A stretch of DNA of 64,000 nt, taken from NCBI RefSeq assembly GCF_000284035.1, contig NC_016887.1, positions 1-64,000 on the forward strand, given 5' to 3'. A program made the translations under genes and the position numbers. Every line of letters begins with the position of its first letter. Position 1 is the stretch's first letter. Positions 1 to 10,476 of this stretch are shown piece by piece. The DNA comes from Nocardia cyriacigeorgica GUH-2 (lineage in GTDB: Bacteria; Actinomycetota; Actinomycetes; Mycobacteriales; Mycobacteriaceae). Under the pieces are notes generated by a model. That model made no database searches, was not told the DNA's origin, and worked only from the letters and a program-made list of their open reading frames with translations.

Positions 1-425
1 CGAGGGTACTCAGCGGCCACGAACGGGTCAAACTCGCCCCACATCGGCGCTGTACAAGCCTCAGCATAGGACGGTGCGGACGTGACCTCGTCCACACCCC
101 TGATCGAGCACCGCGTCCCGCCGCCGGGTGCGTAGCCGGACGATTGCCGGCGACACCCCAGGTCGGGGCGCCACGGCCGGTCAACGCGGCCGTACTCCCC
201 AATCCCCAGGGGTTCTCCACATCTGTGGATAATTGTGTGGAAAGACCCCGTGAGTGGCATATTCGTTAAGCCGACGGTGCCGCGCCGCCATCCGGAATCC
301 GCGAGTGCGGGATGCGTGGCGAACCGGTCACGGATCTGCGCGGGATCGGATCGAACCACCACGGTAGACGTCTTGCGTACCCCGGCCGTCTGCTCCCATC
401 GACCAACTTCCGGGGAGGACACTGC
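1..425. promoter_or_regulatory. dnaA upstream region with perfect DnaA box
   Basis: No coding region is supported here. A perfect DnaA box in reverse orientation (TGTGGATAA, 224-232) lies about 190 bases before the dnaA start, with a second GTGTGGA-containing degenerate copy just after it. This is the usual place for dnaA autoregulation in actinobacteria. rpmH, which normally lies further upstream and divergent, is outside the window. Confidence 0.6.
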
Positions 426-2591
426 ATGGACGACGAGCAGAACGTGTTGGCCACCGTCTGGCCGGAGGTGGTCGCCGAGCTCACCACCGGCTCTCCCGAT
501 GGTGCCATCCCGTCGGTCTCGCGCGCCCAGCAGGCGTGGTTGAAGCTGGTCAAGCCGCTGACGGTGGCGCAGGGTTTCGCGCTGTTGTCGGTGCCGTCGT
601 CGCTGGCCCAGGAGGCGATCGAGCGCGATCTGCGGGAGCCGATCCTGCGCTCGCTGGCCCGCCGGCTGGGTCCGCAGGTCGAGGGTCTCGGGGTGCGTAT
701 CGCCGCGCCCACCACGCCGGGCGCCGAACGGCCGAGCGCGCCGCCCCGGCACGCCAGGATGACCAGCAGGCCGGAGCGTCCGCGCGAGCCGGTGCGCCGG
801 CCCGAGTTCCCGGGTGTGGAAACTGCCGGCCGGGGCGAGTTCAGTCCGCCCCGTTACGCCACCGGCAACGAGTACGCGCCGGATTACCCGAGCGCCGACT
901 ACGCGGGCGGGCGCAGCTACCCACCCGGCCAGGATTATCCACAGGGCGCCGACTTCGAGCGGTCCGATAGCTACGGACGCGCCGACGGGTTCGCCGAGGG
1001 CGGCGGATACGGCGGTGGCGATGGTTACGACCAGCGTGACAACTTCGAGCAGCGCGATGGTTACGGCAGGCCGGAGTTCGGCAGGCCCGCGGATTTCGGC
1101 GAGGCGCCGGAGCGCCGTCCCGAACCGGATTACCGGCCCGCGCCCGAGTACCGCGAGGCCGAGTTCCCCGCGCGCGGCGATTACCCGGCCACCGACGCCG
1201 GTGAGCCCGAGGGTCGCGCCGACAATGCCGCACCACCGCGCCGTGAGCCCGCGGCCGCCCCGCGCCGCGATGCGGTGCCGCCCGGCCAGGAGTCGCTGTT
1301 CACCCCCGAGCCGGCGCCCCGCATCCCCAGCGTGACTCCGGCCCGTGAGCCGGGCCCCGCCGAAGAACAGGCGCCCGCCGCCGCCCATGAGCCGTCCCGT
1401 GACGCCGGCGACCCGCTGCGGGAGCCGCTGCGCGATGCGGTGCGCGAATCCGGCGCCGACGGGCAGCGCCCCGAGCACGACGACGAACCCGTGGTCAATG
1501 TCCGCGATTCCTGGCCGACCTACTTCGCCAAATCGCAGGAGTCGCAGGCCCCGCAGACCTCCTCGGCGAGCCTGAACGCCAAGTACACCTTCGAGACCTT
1601 CGTCATCGGCGCGTCCAATCGGTTCGCGCACGCCGCGGCCGTCGCGATCGCCGAGGCGCCGGCGCGCGCCTACAACCCGTTGTTCGTCTGGGGCGCCTCG
1701 GGCCTCGGCAAGACCCATCTGCTGCACGCGGCCGGGCACTACGCCCAGCGGCTGTTCCCCGGGATGCGGGTCAAGTACGTCTCCACCGAGGAATTCACCA
1801 ACGACTTCATCAACAGCCTGCGCGACGACCGCAAGGTGGCGTTCAAGCGCCGCTACCGCGAGACCGACATCCTGCTCGTCGACGACATCCAATTCATCGA
1901 GGGCAAGGAAGGTATCCAGGAGGAGTTCTTCCATACCTTCAACACGCTGCACAACGCCAACAAGCAGATCGTGGTGTCCTCGGACCGGCCGCCCAAGCAG
2001 CTCGCCACCCTGGAGGAGCGGCTGCGCACCCGGTTCGAGTGGGGCCTGATCACCGATGTGCAGCCACCGGAACTGGAGACCCGGATCGCCATCCTGCGCA
2101 AGAAGGCCCGGATGGATCGCCTCGATGTGCCCCATGACGTGCTCGAACTCATCGCCAGCCGGGTCGAGCGCAATATCCGAGAGCTGGAAGGCGCGCTGAT
2201 CCGGGTGACGGCGTTCGCCTCGCTCAACGGCCAGCCGCTGGATCTGCCGCTGGCCGAGGTGGTGCTGCGCGATCTGATGCCCGATACCGCGGCGCTCGAG
2301 ATCACCGCGGCCACGATCATGGCCGTCACCGCCGAGTACTTCAACACCACGCTCGAGGAGCTGACCGGCCCGGGTAAGGCCCGCCCGCTCGCGCAGGCAC
2401 GCCAGATCGCGATGTATCTGTGCCGTGAGCTCACCGATCTGTCGCTGCCGAAGATCGGGCAGGCCTTCGGGCGCGACCACACCACGGTCATGTACGCGGA
2501 GAAGAAGGTCCGCAAGGAGATGACCGAGCGGCGCCGGGTCTACGACCAGGTCCAAGAACTCACAGCCCGAATCAAACAGCGTTCGCGCTGA
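426..2591 (+). CDS. dnaA: Chromosomal replication initiator protein DnaA
   Basis: ATP-dependent initiator that binds DnaA boxes at oriC, melts the origin and loads DnaB. The ATG at 426 follows GGGGAGGAC and gives 721 residues; an earlier in-frame start at 312 lacks a ribosome site. The N-terminal DnaB-interaction domain covers about residues 1-95, followed by an exceptionally long, disordered Gly/Tyr/Asp/Glu/Arg/Pro-rich domain II (about 100-370). The AAA+ core has Walker A GASGLGKT (residues 423-430) and Walker B LLVDDIQF. The C-terminal helix-turn-helix carries the DnaA signature [14 protein letters not shown]. The mycobacterial homologue is about 507 residues, and nearly all of the excess here is in domain II. 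It opens the dnaA-dnaN-recF-dciA-gyrBA cluster. Confidence 0.98.
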   Translation: MDDEQNVLATVWPEVVAELTTGSPDGAIPSVSRAQQAWLKLVKPLTVAQGFALLSVPSSLAQEAIERDLREPILRSLARRLGPQVEGLGVRIAAPTTPGAERPSAPPRHARMTSRPERPREPVRRPEFPGVETAGRGEFSPPRYATGNEYAPDYPSADYAGGRSYPPGQDYPQGADFERSDSYGRADGFAEGGGYGGGDGYDQRDNFEQRDGYGRPEFGRPADFGEAPERRPEPDYRPAPEYREAEFPARGDYPATDAGEPEGRADNAAPPRREPAAAPRRDAVPPGQESLFTPEPAPRIPSVTPAREPGPAEEQAPAAAHEPSRDAGDPLREPLRDAVRESGADGQRPEHDDEPVVNVRDSWPTYFAKSQESQAPQTSSASLNAKYTFETFVIGASNRFAHAAAVAIAEAPARAYNPLFVWGASGLGKTHLLHAAGHYAQRLFPGMRVKYVSTEEFTNDFINSLRDDRKVAFKRRYRETDILLVDDIQFIEGKEGIQEEFFHTFNTLHNANKQIVVSSDRPPKQLATLEERLRTRFEWGLITDVQPPELETRIAILRKKARMDRLDVPHDVLELIASRVERNIRELEGALIRVTAFASLNGQPLDLPLAEVVLRDLMPDTAALEITAATIMAVTAEYFNTTLEELTGPGKARPLAQARQIAMYLCRELTDLSLPKIGQAFGRDHTTVMYAEKKVRKEMTERRRVYDQVQELTARIKQRSR

Positions 2592-2653
2592 TCTCCGTAC
2601 ACACCCTGTGAAAGCCCCTGACCAGGGCTGACGCCTGCCCATGGGCTGTGGAT

Positions 2654-2859
2654 TCCTCGAGGAATTCTTGTGGAGTCCTCGAGGAATCCCAGGGTTGTCC
2701 ACCGTTTTACCCACAGGCGGCGCGAGCGGTCGTGGCGGATCTACGCACAGGCAGTTGTCCACAGCGTCCACAGGCCGGCGCGTGCACAGGCGCTGAGCGG
2801 GCGATCTCCGAAGTTGTGCCTGTGGAATCCTCGAGGAAACCGTGTGGACTCCTCGAGGA
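2654..2859. repeat. Two pairs of TCCTCGAGGA palindromes in oriC
   Basis: The 10-base palindrome TCCTCGAGGA occurs at 2654-2663, 2676-2685, 2828-2837 and 2850-2859. Within each pair the copies are exactly 22 bases apart (about two helical turns), and the two pairs are 174 bases apart. Each copy is preceded by TGTGGA or GTGGA plus two or three bases, so each unit looks like a degenerate reverse DnaA box fused to a CTCGAG palindrome. Partial copies (CTCGAGGA, CCTCGAGA) lie near 2921-2930 and 2987-2996. No known factor is assigned. Confidence 0.85.
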
Positions 2860-3070
2860 TTCCACCGGTTGTCCACGCTGTGGTGCACATGTGTGAACAA
2901 CCGGGTGAATCCGGTGGAACAACTCGAGGATCGGCGGTGGATGAACGGGGGACAGATTCCGCGCTTCCACAACCGGCCCTCGTTCATCCTCGAGACACTC
3001 CACGCTCATCCCCACCCCACCACGCGCTGTGACCTGCGCAAACGGCCGATTTCCCCAGAATCCACAGGGC

Positions 3071-3116
3071 CTATTACTACTTCGGTTCTTCTTCAAATAG
3101 ATCTCTCTTCAAAACA
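3071..3116. other. Candidate DNA unwinding element
   Basis: An AT-rich pyrimidine-biased stretch of about 45 bases, standing out from its GC-rich surroundings, at the dnaN side of oriC and flanked by TCCACAGG on its left and TGTGTGGA on its right. Position and composition suit the melting site. This is inference; no experiment or comparison supports it here. Confidence 0.45.
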
Positions 3117-3505
3117 GGGTGTGTGGAAAGTCGGTCGGGCAGGCTCGGCTGCACGATCGGGTCCCGCACGACAGGCAAGGACGAAGCAGGGACACCGGAC
3201 GAGCCAGATCGCGGCGTAAACGAGCCGGGCGGTGAGACAGTCGAGCCGGAGCGCCGAGCACGCGCGACGAACCACACACCGGACGAGGCCAGCAGACGAC
3301 AGAGCGCGCGAGCCGGGACCGGAGGGTCGGACCAGGGCGCCGGGTCGCACGCGGTACCGTTTGGTTGTCGGTCGTCTGTGCCACACTTTCGAAGGCGGCC
3401 GCGACAGCACGTCTTTCGAGAACCAACGCTGACCAGCCGTCAGGGGTCGGACGACATCGTTCGATCGCTGCTAGACCACGGAACCGGGAGAGGACAGATC
3501 GGGCG

Positions 3506-4684
3506 ATGGAGCTTTCGAGCATGAAGTTTCGGGTCGCTCGTGAGGATTTCGCGGAATCGGTCGCCTGGGTGGCGCGCAGCCTGCCGTCCCGGCCTCCGGT
3601 GCCCGTCCTCGGCGGTGTGCTGCTGGTAGCCGACGAAGACGGCCTCACGGTCTCCGGTTTCGACTACGAGGTCTCCGCGCAGATGCGGGTCGCGGCCGAG
3701 GTCGCCGGCCCGGGCCAGGTGCTGGTCTCCGGTCGCCTGCTCGCCGATATCACCAAGGCGCTGTCCAACAAGCCGGTCGACGTCTCCGTCGACGGCACCC
3801 GCGTGCTGATCAGCTGTGGCAGCGCCAAGTTCTCCCTGCCCACCATGCCGGTCGAGGACTATCCTCAGCTTCCCGAGGTGCCGCAGCAGAGCGGTGAACT
3901 CAACGCCGAGGTGTTCGCCGAGGCGGTCGCTCAGGTGGCCGTGGCCGCGGGCCGCGACGACACCCTGCCGATGCTCACCGGTATCCGGGTCGAGATCGAG
4001 GGCCCACAGGTGGTCCTGGCGGCCACCGACCGTTTCCGGCTCGCGGTGCGCCACATCGAATGGCAGCCAGCGCGCCCCGATATCGAGACCGCGGTGCTCA
4101 TTCCGGCCCGCACGCTGTCGGAGTCGGCCAAGACCCTCGGCGCCACCGATGCGCCGGTGCAACTGTCGCTGGGTACGGGAGCCGGCGCCGATGGGCTGCT
4201 CGGCATCGTCAACGCGGGCCGGCGCACCACCACCCGCCTGCTGGACGCGGAATTCCCCAAGTTCCGTCAGCTGCTCCCCAAGGAGCACACCTCGATCGCG
4301 ACGCTGCAGGTCGCCACCCTCACCGATGCCATCAAGCGTGTGGCCCTGGTGGCCGAGCGCGGGGCCCAGGTGCGGCTGGAGTTCTCCGGCGAGGGCCTGC
4401 TGCTGTCGGCCGGCGGTGACGACGCAGGCCGCGCCGAGGAATGGCTGGAGGCCGATTTCCGTGGCGAGCCGCTGACCATCGCCTTCAACCCCGGCTACCT
4501 CATCGACGGCTTGTCCGCGTTGCATTCGGATCGCGTCACCTTCGGGTTCACCACCCCGAGCCGTCCCGCGGTGCTGCTGCCGGCGTCCGAGGACGAGGAG
4601 CCGCAGCCGCTGGAGTCCGGCTCCTTCCCCGCCCTGGACAGCGCCTACATCTACCTGTTGATGCCGGTCCGGCTCCCGGGCTGA
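3506..4684 (+). CDS. dnaN: DNA polymerase III beta subunit (sliding clamp)
   Basis: Homodimeric ring that encircles DNA and tethers the polymerase and repair factors. The ATG at 3506 gives 392 residues, typical for actinobacteria (another in-frame ATG is at 3521). The protein shows three tandem clamp folds: an N-terminal segment with [18 protein letters not shown], a middle domain with [14 protein letters not shown], and a C-terminal domain ending [12 protein letters not shown], the conserved clamp tail. It follows oriC directly and precedes recF by 162 bases. Confidence 0.97.
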   Translation: MELSSMKFRVAREDFAESVAWVARSLPSRPPVPVLGGVLLVADEDGLTVSGFDYEVSAQMRVAAEVAGPGQVLVSGRLLADITKALSNKPVDVSVDGTRVLISCGSAKFSLPTMPVEDYPQLPEVPQQSGELNAEVFAEAVAQVAVAAGRDDTLPMLTGIRVEIEGPQVVLAATDRFRLAVRHIEWQPARPDIETAVLIPARTLSESAKTLGATDAPVQLSLGTGAGADGLLGIVNAGRRTTTRLLDAEFPKFRQLLPKEHTSIATLQVATLTDAIKRVALVAERGAQVRLEFSGEGLLLSAGGDDAGRAEEWLEADFRGEPLTIAFNPGYLIDGLSALHSDRVTFGFTTPSRPAVLLPASEDEEPQPLESGSFPALDSAYIYLLMPVRLPG

Positions 4685-4794
4685 GGACGGGCGTGACCGT
4701 CGGGTACGAACATGCTCCGAAAGTGGCAGTGCGGTACGACGTTTCGGATCGGCGTGCTGCTGCGGAGCCGGAAACCGGTGTGGCACAAGCAGAG

Positions 4795-4814
4795 TTGTCC
4801 ACAGTTGTGGATAC
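4795..4814. promoter_or_regulatory. Convergent DnaA box pair before recF
   Basis: TTGTCCACA (4795-4803) faces TGTGGATAC (4806-4814) with a two-base spacer, in the 162-base dnaN-recF gap. A third perfect box, TTATCCACA (4907-4915), lies inside the start of recF, encoding Leu-Ser-Thr. These suggest DnaA control of recF or an extension of the origin into recF. Confidence 0.6.
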
Positions 4815-4846
4815 AACTGTGATATCCCATTCGGCGAGCTGAGCGC

Positions 4847-6034
4847 ATGTTCATCCGAGCCCTGACGGCGCGCGACTTCCGGTCCTGGGAGCACGCGGAG
4901 ATCGAGTTATCCACAGGCGGAACGGTTTTCCTGGGGGCCAACGGCAACGGCAAGACCAATCTGCTCGAGGCCGTCGGCTATCTGTCCACGCTGGGCTCGC
5001 ATCGGGTCGCCGGCGATGCGCCGTTGCTGCGGATGGGTACCGAGCGGGCCAGGATCGGCGCGACGGTGGTCAATACCGGCCGTGAACTGCGCATCGACAT
5101 CGAGCTGAATCAGGGGTCGGCCAACCGCGCGCAGATCAACCGATCGCCGGTGCGCAGGCCGCGCGAGATCCTGGGGATTCTGCACACCGTCCTGTTCGCG
5201 CCGGAGGATCTGGCGCTGGTACGCGGCGACCCGGGGGAGCGGCGCCGGTTCCTCGACGAGTTGTGCACAGCCCGCTTGCCCCGCCTGGCCGCGGTCCGCG
5301 CCGATTACGACCGGGTGTTGCGGCAGCGGTCGGCGCTGTTGAAAACCGCGGGCAGGCAGGCTCGCGGCCGGGCCGATCTGAGCACCCTTGACGTCTGGGA
5401 CGGGCATCTGGCCGCCCATGCCTCGGTGCTGCTGGCCGAACGGCTGCGGCTGGTTCACGAGCTGTCGCCGCATCTGGCCGCCTCCTACGCCTCGATCGCA
5501 CCGGAATCACGTCCGGCCGCCATCGCCTACCGCAGCGCCGCGCTGCCGGAGGACTTCCTCGACCCCGCGCGGCCCCCGCAGCCCGGCGACGCGGCCGACC
5601 TCGAGGCGATCCTGCTGCGCGAACTCGCCGCGGCCCGCCCGCGCGAACTCGAGCGCGGGGTGTGCCTGGTGGGCCCGCATCGCGACGAACTCGACCTCAC
5701 CCTCGGTGACGCGCCCGCCAAGGGGTTCGCCAGCCACGGCGAGTCCTGGTCGTTCGCGCTTGCCCTGCGGCTCGCGTCGTTCGAGTTGCTGCGCGAGGGC
5801 GGTACCGATCCGGTCTTGCTGCTCGACGACGTGTTCGCCGAACTGGACCGTCGCAGGCGCACCGCGCTGGCCGCGGTCGCCGCCGGTGCCGAACAGGTGC
5901 TGATCACCGCCGCGGTCGCCGAGGACGTCCCCGCGGAACTGTCGGCGGCCACGCTGCGGGTGGAGACCACCGGCGACGCCGCGCACCGCACCTCCCGGAT
6001 CATGCACAGCGTCGACTCCTCGGCCGCCGGCTGA
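4847..6034 (+). CDS. recF: DNA replication and repair protein RecF
   Basis: SMC-like ATPase of the RecFOR pathway that helps load RecA at single-strand gaps and stalled forks. The product is 395 residues. Walker A GANGNGKT is at residues 30-37, the ABC-type signature region contains [14 protein letters not shown], and Walker B/D-loop is [12 protein letters not shown] near the C terminus, as in all RecF proteins. The ATG at 4847 follows GAGCTGAGC. It sits in its normal place after dnaN; no 6-phosphogluconate dehydrogenase gene intervenes, unlike in some relatives. Confidence 0.97.
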   Translation: MFIRALTARDFRSWEHAEIELSTGGTVFLGANGNGKTNLLEAVGYLSTLGSHRVAGDAPLLRMGTERARIGATVVNTGRELRIDIELNQGSANRAQINRSPVRRPREILGILHTVLFAPEDLALVRGDPGERRRFLDELCTARLPRLAAVRADYDRVLRQRSALLKTAGRQARGRADLSTLDVWDGHLAAHASVLLAERLRLVHELSPHLAASYASIAPESRPAAIAYRSAALPEDFLDPARPPQPGDAADLEAILLRELAAARPRELERGVCLVGPHRDELDLTLGDAPAKGFASHGESWSFALALRLASFELLREGGTDPVLLLDDVFAELDRRRRTALAAVAAGAEQVLITAAVAEDVPAELSAATLRVETTGDAAHRTSRIMHSVDSSAAG

Positions 6035-6152
6035 TCATGGCGTCGAATCCTCTCGTCATCCCCGTCGCCGACGGTGCGTTGTCGTACAGTTTTCCCGTGC
6101 GTCCGGCGCTCCAGCCCTGGTCGCGCGCATCGATCCCACGTTGTCAACAGCC

Positions 6153-6161
6153 TGTGGATAA
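6153..6161 (-). promoter_or_regulatory. DnaA box in recF-dciA gap
   Basis: Perfect TGTGGATAA (reverse TTATCCACA) in the 352-base gap between recF and dciA. The rest of this gap holds a weak open frame (6037-6390) with no recognisable domain and atypical codon use, so I do not annotate it. Confidence 0.55.
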
Positions 6162-6386
6162 CTTTGGATCCCCAGGTAGCGCGTTCGACGACCGCAACCC
6201 GGCCGTGACCGCGGGTTATCAACTCGGGGAGATCGAAAAACGACCTTCTACCTGCGGATTCATCGCACGGCACGCGGATGGGCCGTTGCCTGACCGCAAT
6301 GGAACAGCTTGTTGCACAGGGCGTGTCGAACCCTGGGGACAACTCGCCATAGCTGGGGACAACTCGACGAATCGAATGGAGCGGCG

Positions 6387-6953
6387 ATGACCGATCAAGC
6401 CGAACCTTCGGGCCGCCCGAGCCCGGACGCGCAGCCGGAATTGCGCGGGATCGACCTGGCCCGCCGGGCTCTCGAAGAAGCCCGCGCGGCCGCCAAGGCC
6501 AGTGGCAAATCGGTCGGCCAAGGGCGGTCCTCGCCGCGGCGCAGCCTGCGTACCGGCGCGCGCAGGCGCAGCGGATGGTCCGGTCCGCGGCCCGACGATC
6601 GCGATCCACAGATGCTGTCCAAGCTGGCCGGCTCGATCGCCAAGAGCCGCGGCTGGTCGACGAAGGTGGCCGAGGGCATGGTGTTCGGCCGCTGGGCCGG
6701 GGTGGTCGGCGAGGACATCGCCAGTCATGCCACGCCGGTCAAGCTGGAGAACGGGGTGCTCAGCATCGCCGCCGAATCCACCGCCTGGGCCACCCAATTG
6801 CGCATGTTGCAGTCGCAGATCCTGGCCAAGATCAATGCGGCCGTCGGCCAAGGCGTGGTGACCTCGGTGCGGATTTCCGGACCGGCCGCCCCCAGTTGGC
6901 GCAAGGGCGAGCGCCACATCAAGGGCCGGGGCCCGCGCGACACCTACGGCTGA
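6387..6953 (+). CDS. dciA: DciA-type DUF721 protein
   Basis: Homologue of the DciA family (DUF721, Rv0004 type), the ancestral loader of the replicative helicase DnaB in bacteria lacking DnaC. The ATG at 6387 gives 188 residues. The N-terminal half is charged and disordered (Arg/Ser/Gly-rich, residues 1-70). The C-terminal half is the KH-like DUF721 fold, with [29 protein letters not shown] and a [14 protein letters not shown] ending. It lies between recF and the gyrase genes, the canonical mycobacterial position. Confidence 0.92.
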   Translation: MTDQAEPSGRPSPDAQPELRGIDLARRALEEARAAAKASGKSVGQGRSSPRRSLRTGARRRSGWSGPRPDDRDPQMLSKLAGSIAKSRGWSTKVAEGMVFGRWAGVVGEDIASHATPVKLENGVLSIAAESTAWATQLRMLQSQILAKINAAVGQGVVTSVRISGPAAPSWRKGERHIKGRGPRDTYG

Positions 6954-7037
6954 GCCGGAACCTGGTCGCTACCTGGTACCCGGTGTTACATTGATCCGAA
7001 TCACCGGATACCGGGCCGTTACGGCGCCGCGAACAGC

Positions 7038-7053
7038 GGTTTCACGTGGAACA
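7038..7053. other. parS: parS-like ParB binding site
   Basis: A 16-mer with core GTTTCACGTGGAAC, one mismatch from the bacterial parS core GTTTCACGTGAAAC. It lies in the gap between dciA and the hydrolase gene, 3.5 kb from oriC, where parS sites usually cluster. ParA and ParB genes are not in the window. Confidence 0.75.
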
Positions 7054-7107
7054 GCGCGCGCGAGTCCGGAATCGCCGGCCCCCGCCACCTGCCGAAGGAT
7101 GTCGCCG

Positions 7108-8010
7108 ATGATCGTCGCCACCGAGCCGTTCCCCACGCTGCCGACCCGCACGGTCCGCCGTGGCGATATCGAACTGGCCGTCTTCGAATGCGGTAATCCC
7201 TCGGGCCCGGCCATCGTTCTGGTGCATGGCTGGCCCGATACCCACACCCTGTGGAATACCGTCGCCACCGCGCTCGCCGACCGGTTCCGCGTCATCGCCT
7301 TCGACAACCGTGGTGCCGGCGCCAGCACCGTTCCCGCCGAAGTCGACGCCTATCGGATCGAGGAGCTGGCCGCCGATGTCCGCGCCGTCGCGGAGGCCGT
7401 GGCGCCCGGCGAACGCGTGCACGTACTCGGCCACGACTGGGGTTCGGTGATCGGCTGGGAGCTGGCCTCGATGCCCGACGCCTCCGCCGCGATCGCGTCG
7501 TTCACCTCGGTCTCCGGCCCGAACCTGGACTTCCTCGGCGCCTACCTGCGCGGCCCGTTCTCCGTCCAGCGGCTGCGCAACGCGCTCGCACAAGGTGTGG
7601 CCTCGGCCTACACCGTCGCCTTCCAGATCCCCGGCCTGCCGAATCCGGTACTGCGCGGGCTGTCCGGTCGCTGGCCGCGTTTCCTAGCCTTCTTCGACGG
7701 CATCGACCCGGCCCTGGTGCGGCCGGCACCCACGCTGCGCACCGACATGATCAACAATCTTAAGCTCTACCGGGCCAATATCCGGCCGCGGCTGGGCAAT
7801 CCGCGTCCGCGTCCGATCGAGATTCCGGTGCAGGTGATCGTCTCGACCGGCGACCGCGCGGTGCGCCCGGTGGTGCATCTCGAGGCGGATAATTGGGTGA
7901 AGGACCTGACGATGCGCGAGATCTCGGCCCGGCATTGGTCGCCGCTGTCGCATCCGGCGGATCTGGCTCGGCTCACCGGCGAATTCGTCGATCGCGTCGC
8001 CGGAGGCTGA
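7108..8010 (+). CDS. Alpha/beta hydrolase, EphD N-domain-like
   Basis: Predicted cytosolic alpha/beta-fold hydrolase of the epoxide hydrolase/dehalogenase branch. The oxyanion motif HGWPD lies near residue 40, the nucleophile elbow is GHDWGS with Asp110, and the catalytic His is probably His276 in ARHW. An Asp rather than Ser nucleophile supports epoxide hydrolase-type chemistry and resembles the hydrolase half of the mycobacterial EphD hydrolase-SDR fusion; here the SDR half is absent. The ATG at 7108 has GAAGGA eight bases upstream; ATG 7099 and TTG 6991 are alternatives. Substrate unknown. It is inserted between dciA and gyrB, where mycobacteria have none. Confidence 0.85.
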   Translation: MIVATEPFPTLPTRTVRRGDIELAVFECGNPSGPAIVLVHGWPDTHTLWNTVATALADRFRVIAFDNRGAGASTVPAEVDAYRIEELAADVRAVAEAVAPGERVHVLGHDWGSVIGWELASMPDASAAIASFTSVSGPNLDFLGAYLRGPFSVQRLRNALAQGVASAYTVAFQIPGLPNPVLRGLSGRWPRFLAFFDGIDPALVRPAPTLRTDMINNLKLYRANIRPRLGNPRPRPIEIPVQVIVSTGDRAVRPVVHLEADNWVKDLTMREISARHWSPLSHPADLARLTGEFVDRVAGG

Positions 8011-8253
8011 CCGACGGGAGTACGGCCGGCCGACCCCGGAACGAGGCGAGCCGCAACACAACTCTCACGCCAACCCTGATGGATCGAAACCGCCGGACGG
8101 CGGATCGGACCCACCATGATCCGATTTCTCGCATTCTCGTAGCCGTCAGGGGTGTCGTAGGTGCACTCTAGTTTGGGCGTACCAGTAGGATGGTGGAGTA
8201 ACTAGCGGCGATACCTTCGGCGCGTTCCGCACAGCCCGCGCGGTGGACCGTGA

Positions 8254-10395
<2,142 letters not shown>

Positions 10396-10476
10396 CCGGT
10401 CGGGCGGCGGTCAGGGAACTCCTGACCCCGCCTGCGACTGCCGCTGCCCCCGAGCCTTCCTACGGAGACCTCTTTC

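Larger units (their letters stand above)
2592..3505. other. oriC: Chromosomal replication origin oriC
   Basis: Non-coding interval of about 0.9 kb between dnaA and dnaN. DnaA boxes visible: TTGTCCACC (2695-2703), TTGTCCACA (2755-2763), TTGTCCACG (2869-2877), and many degenerate TGTGGA copies in reverse orientation. Four TCCTCGAGGA palindromes are interspersed (listed separately). The right part has an AT-rich stretch (about 3071-3116, rich in TTCTTCAAA) in an otherwise very GC-rich region, which is a reasonable DNA unwinding element. The short open frames here are of low-complexity composition and are not supported as genes. Confidence 0.9.

Noticed and set aside
2648..3032. Short open frames inside oriC on both strands
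   Set aside because: They are produced by the CTCGAG and DnaA-box repeats, have no ribosome sites and no protein-like composition.
6037..6390. 117-codon frame between recF and dciA
   Set aside because: Contains a DnaA box, has no domain, and overlaps the well-supported dciA start by only four bases with no ribosome site of its own.
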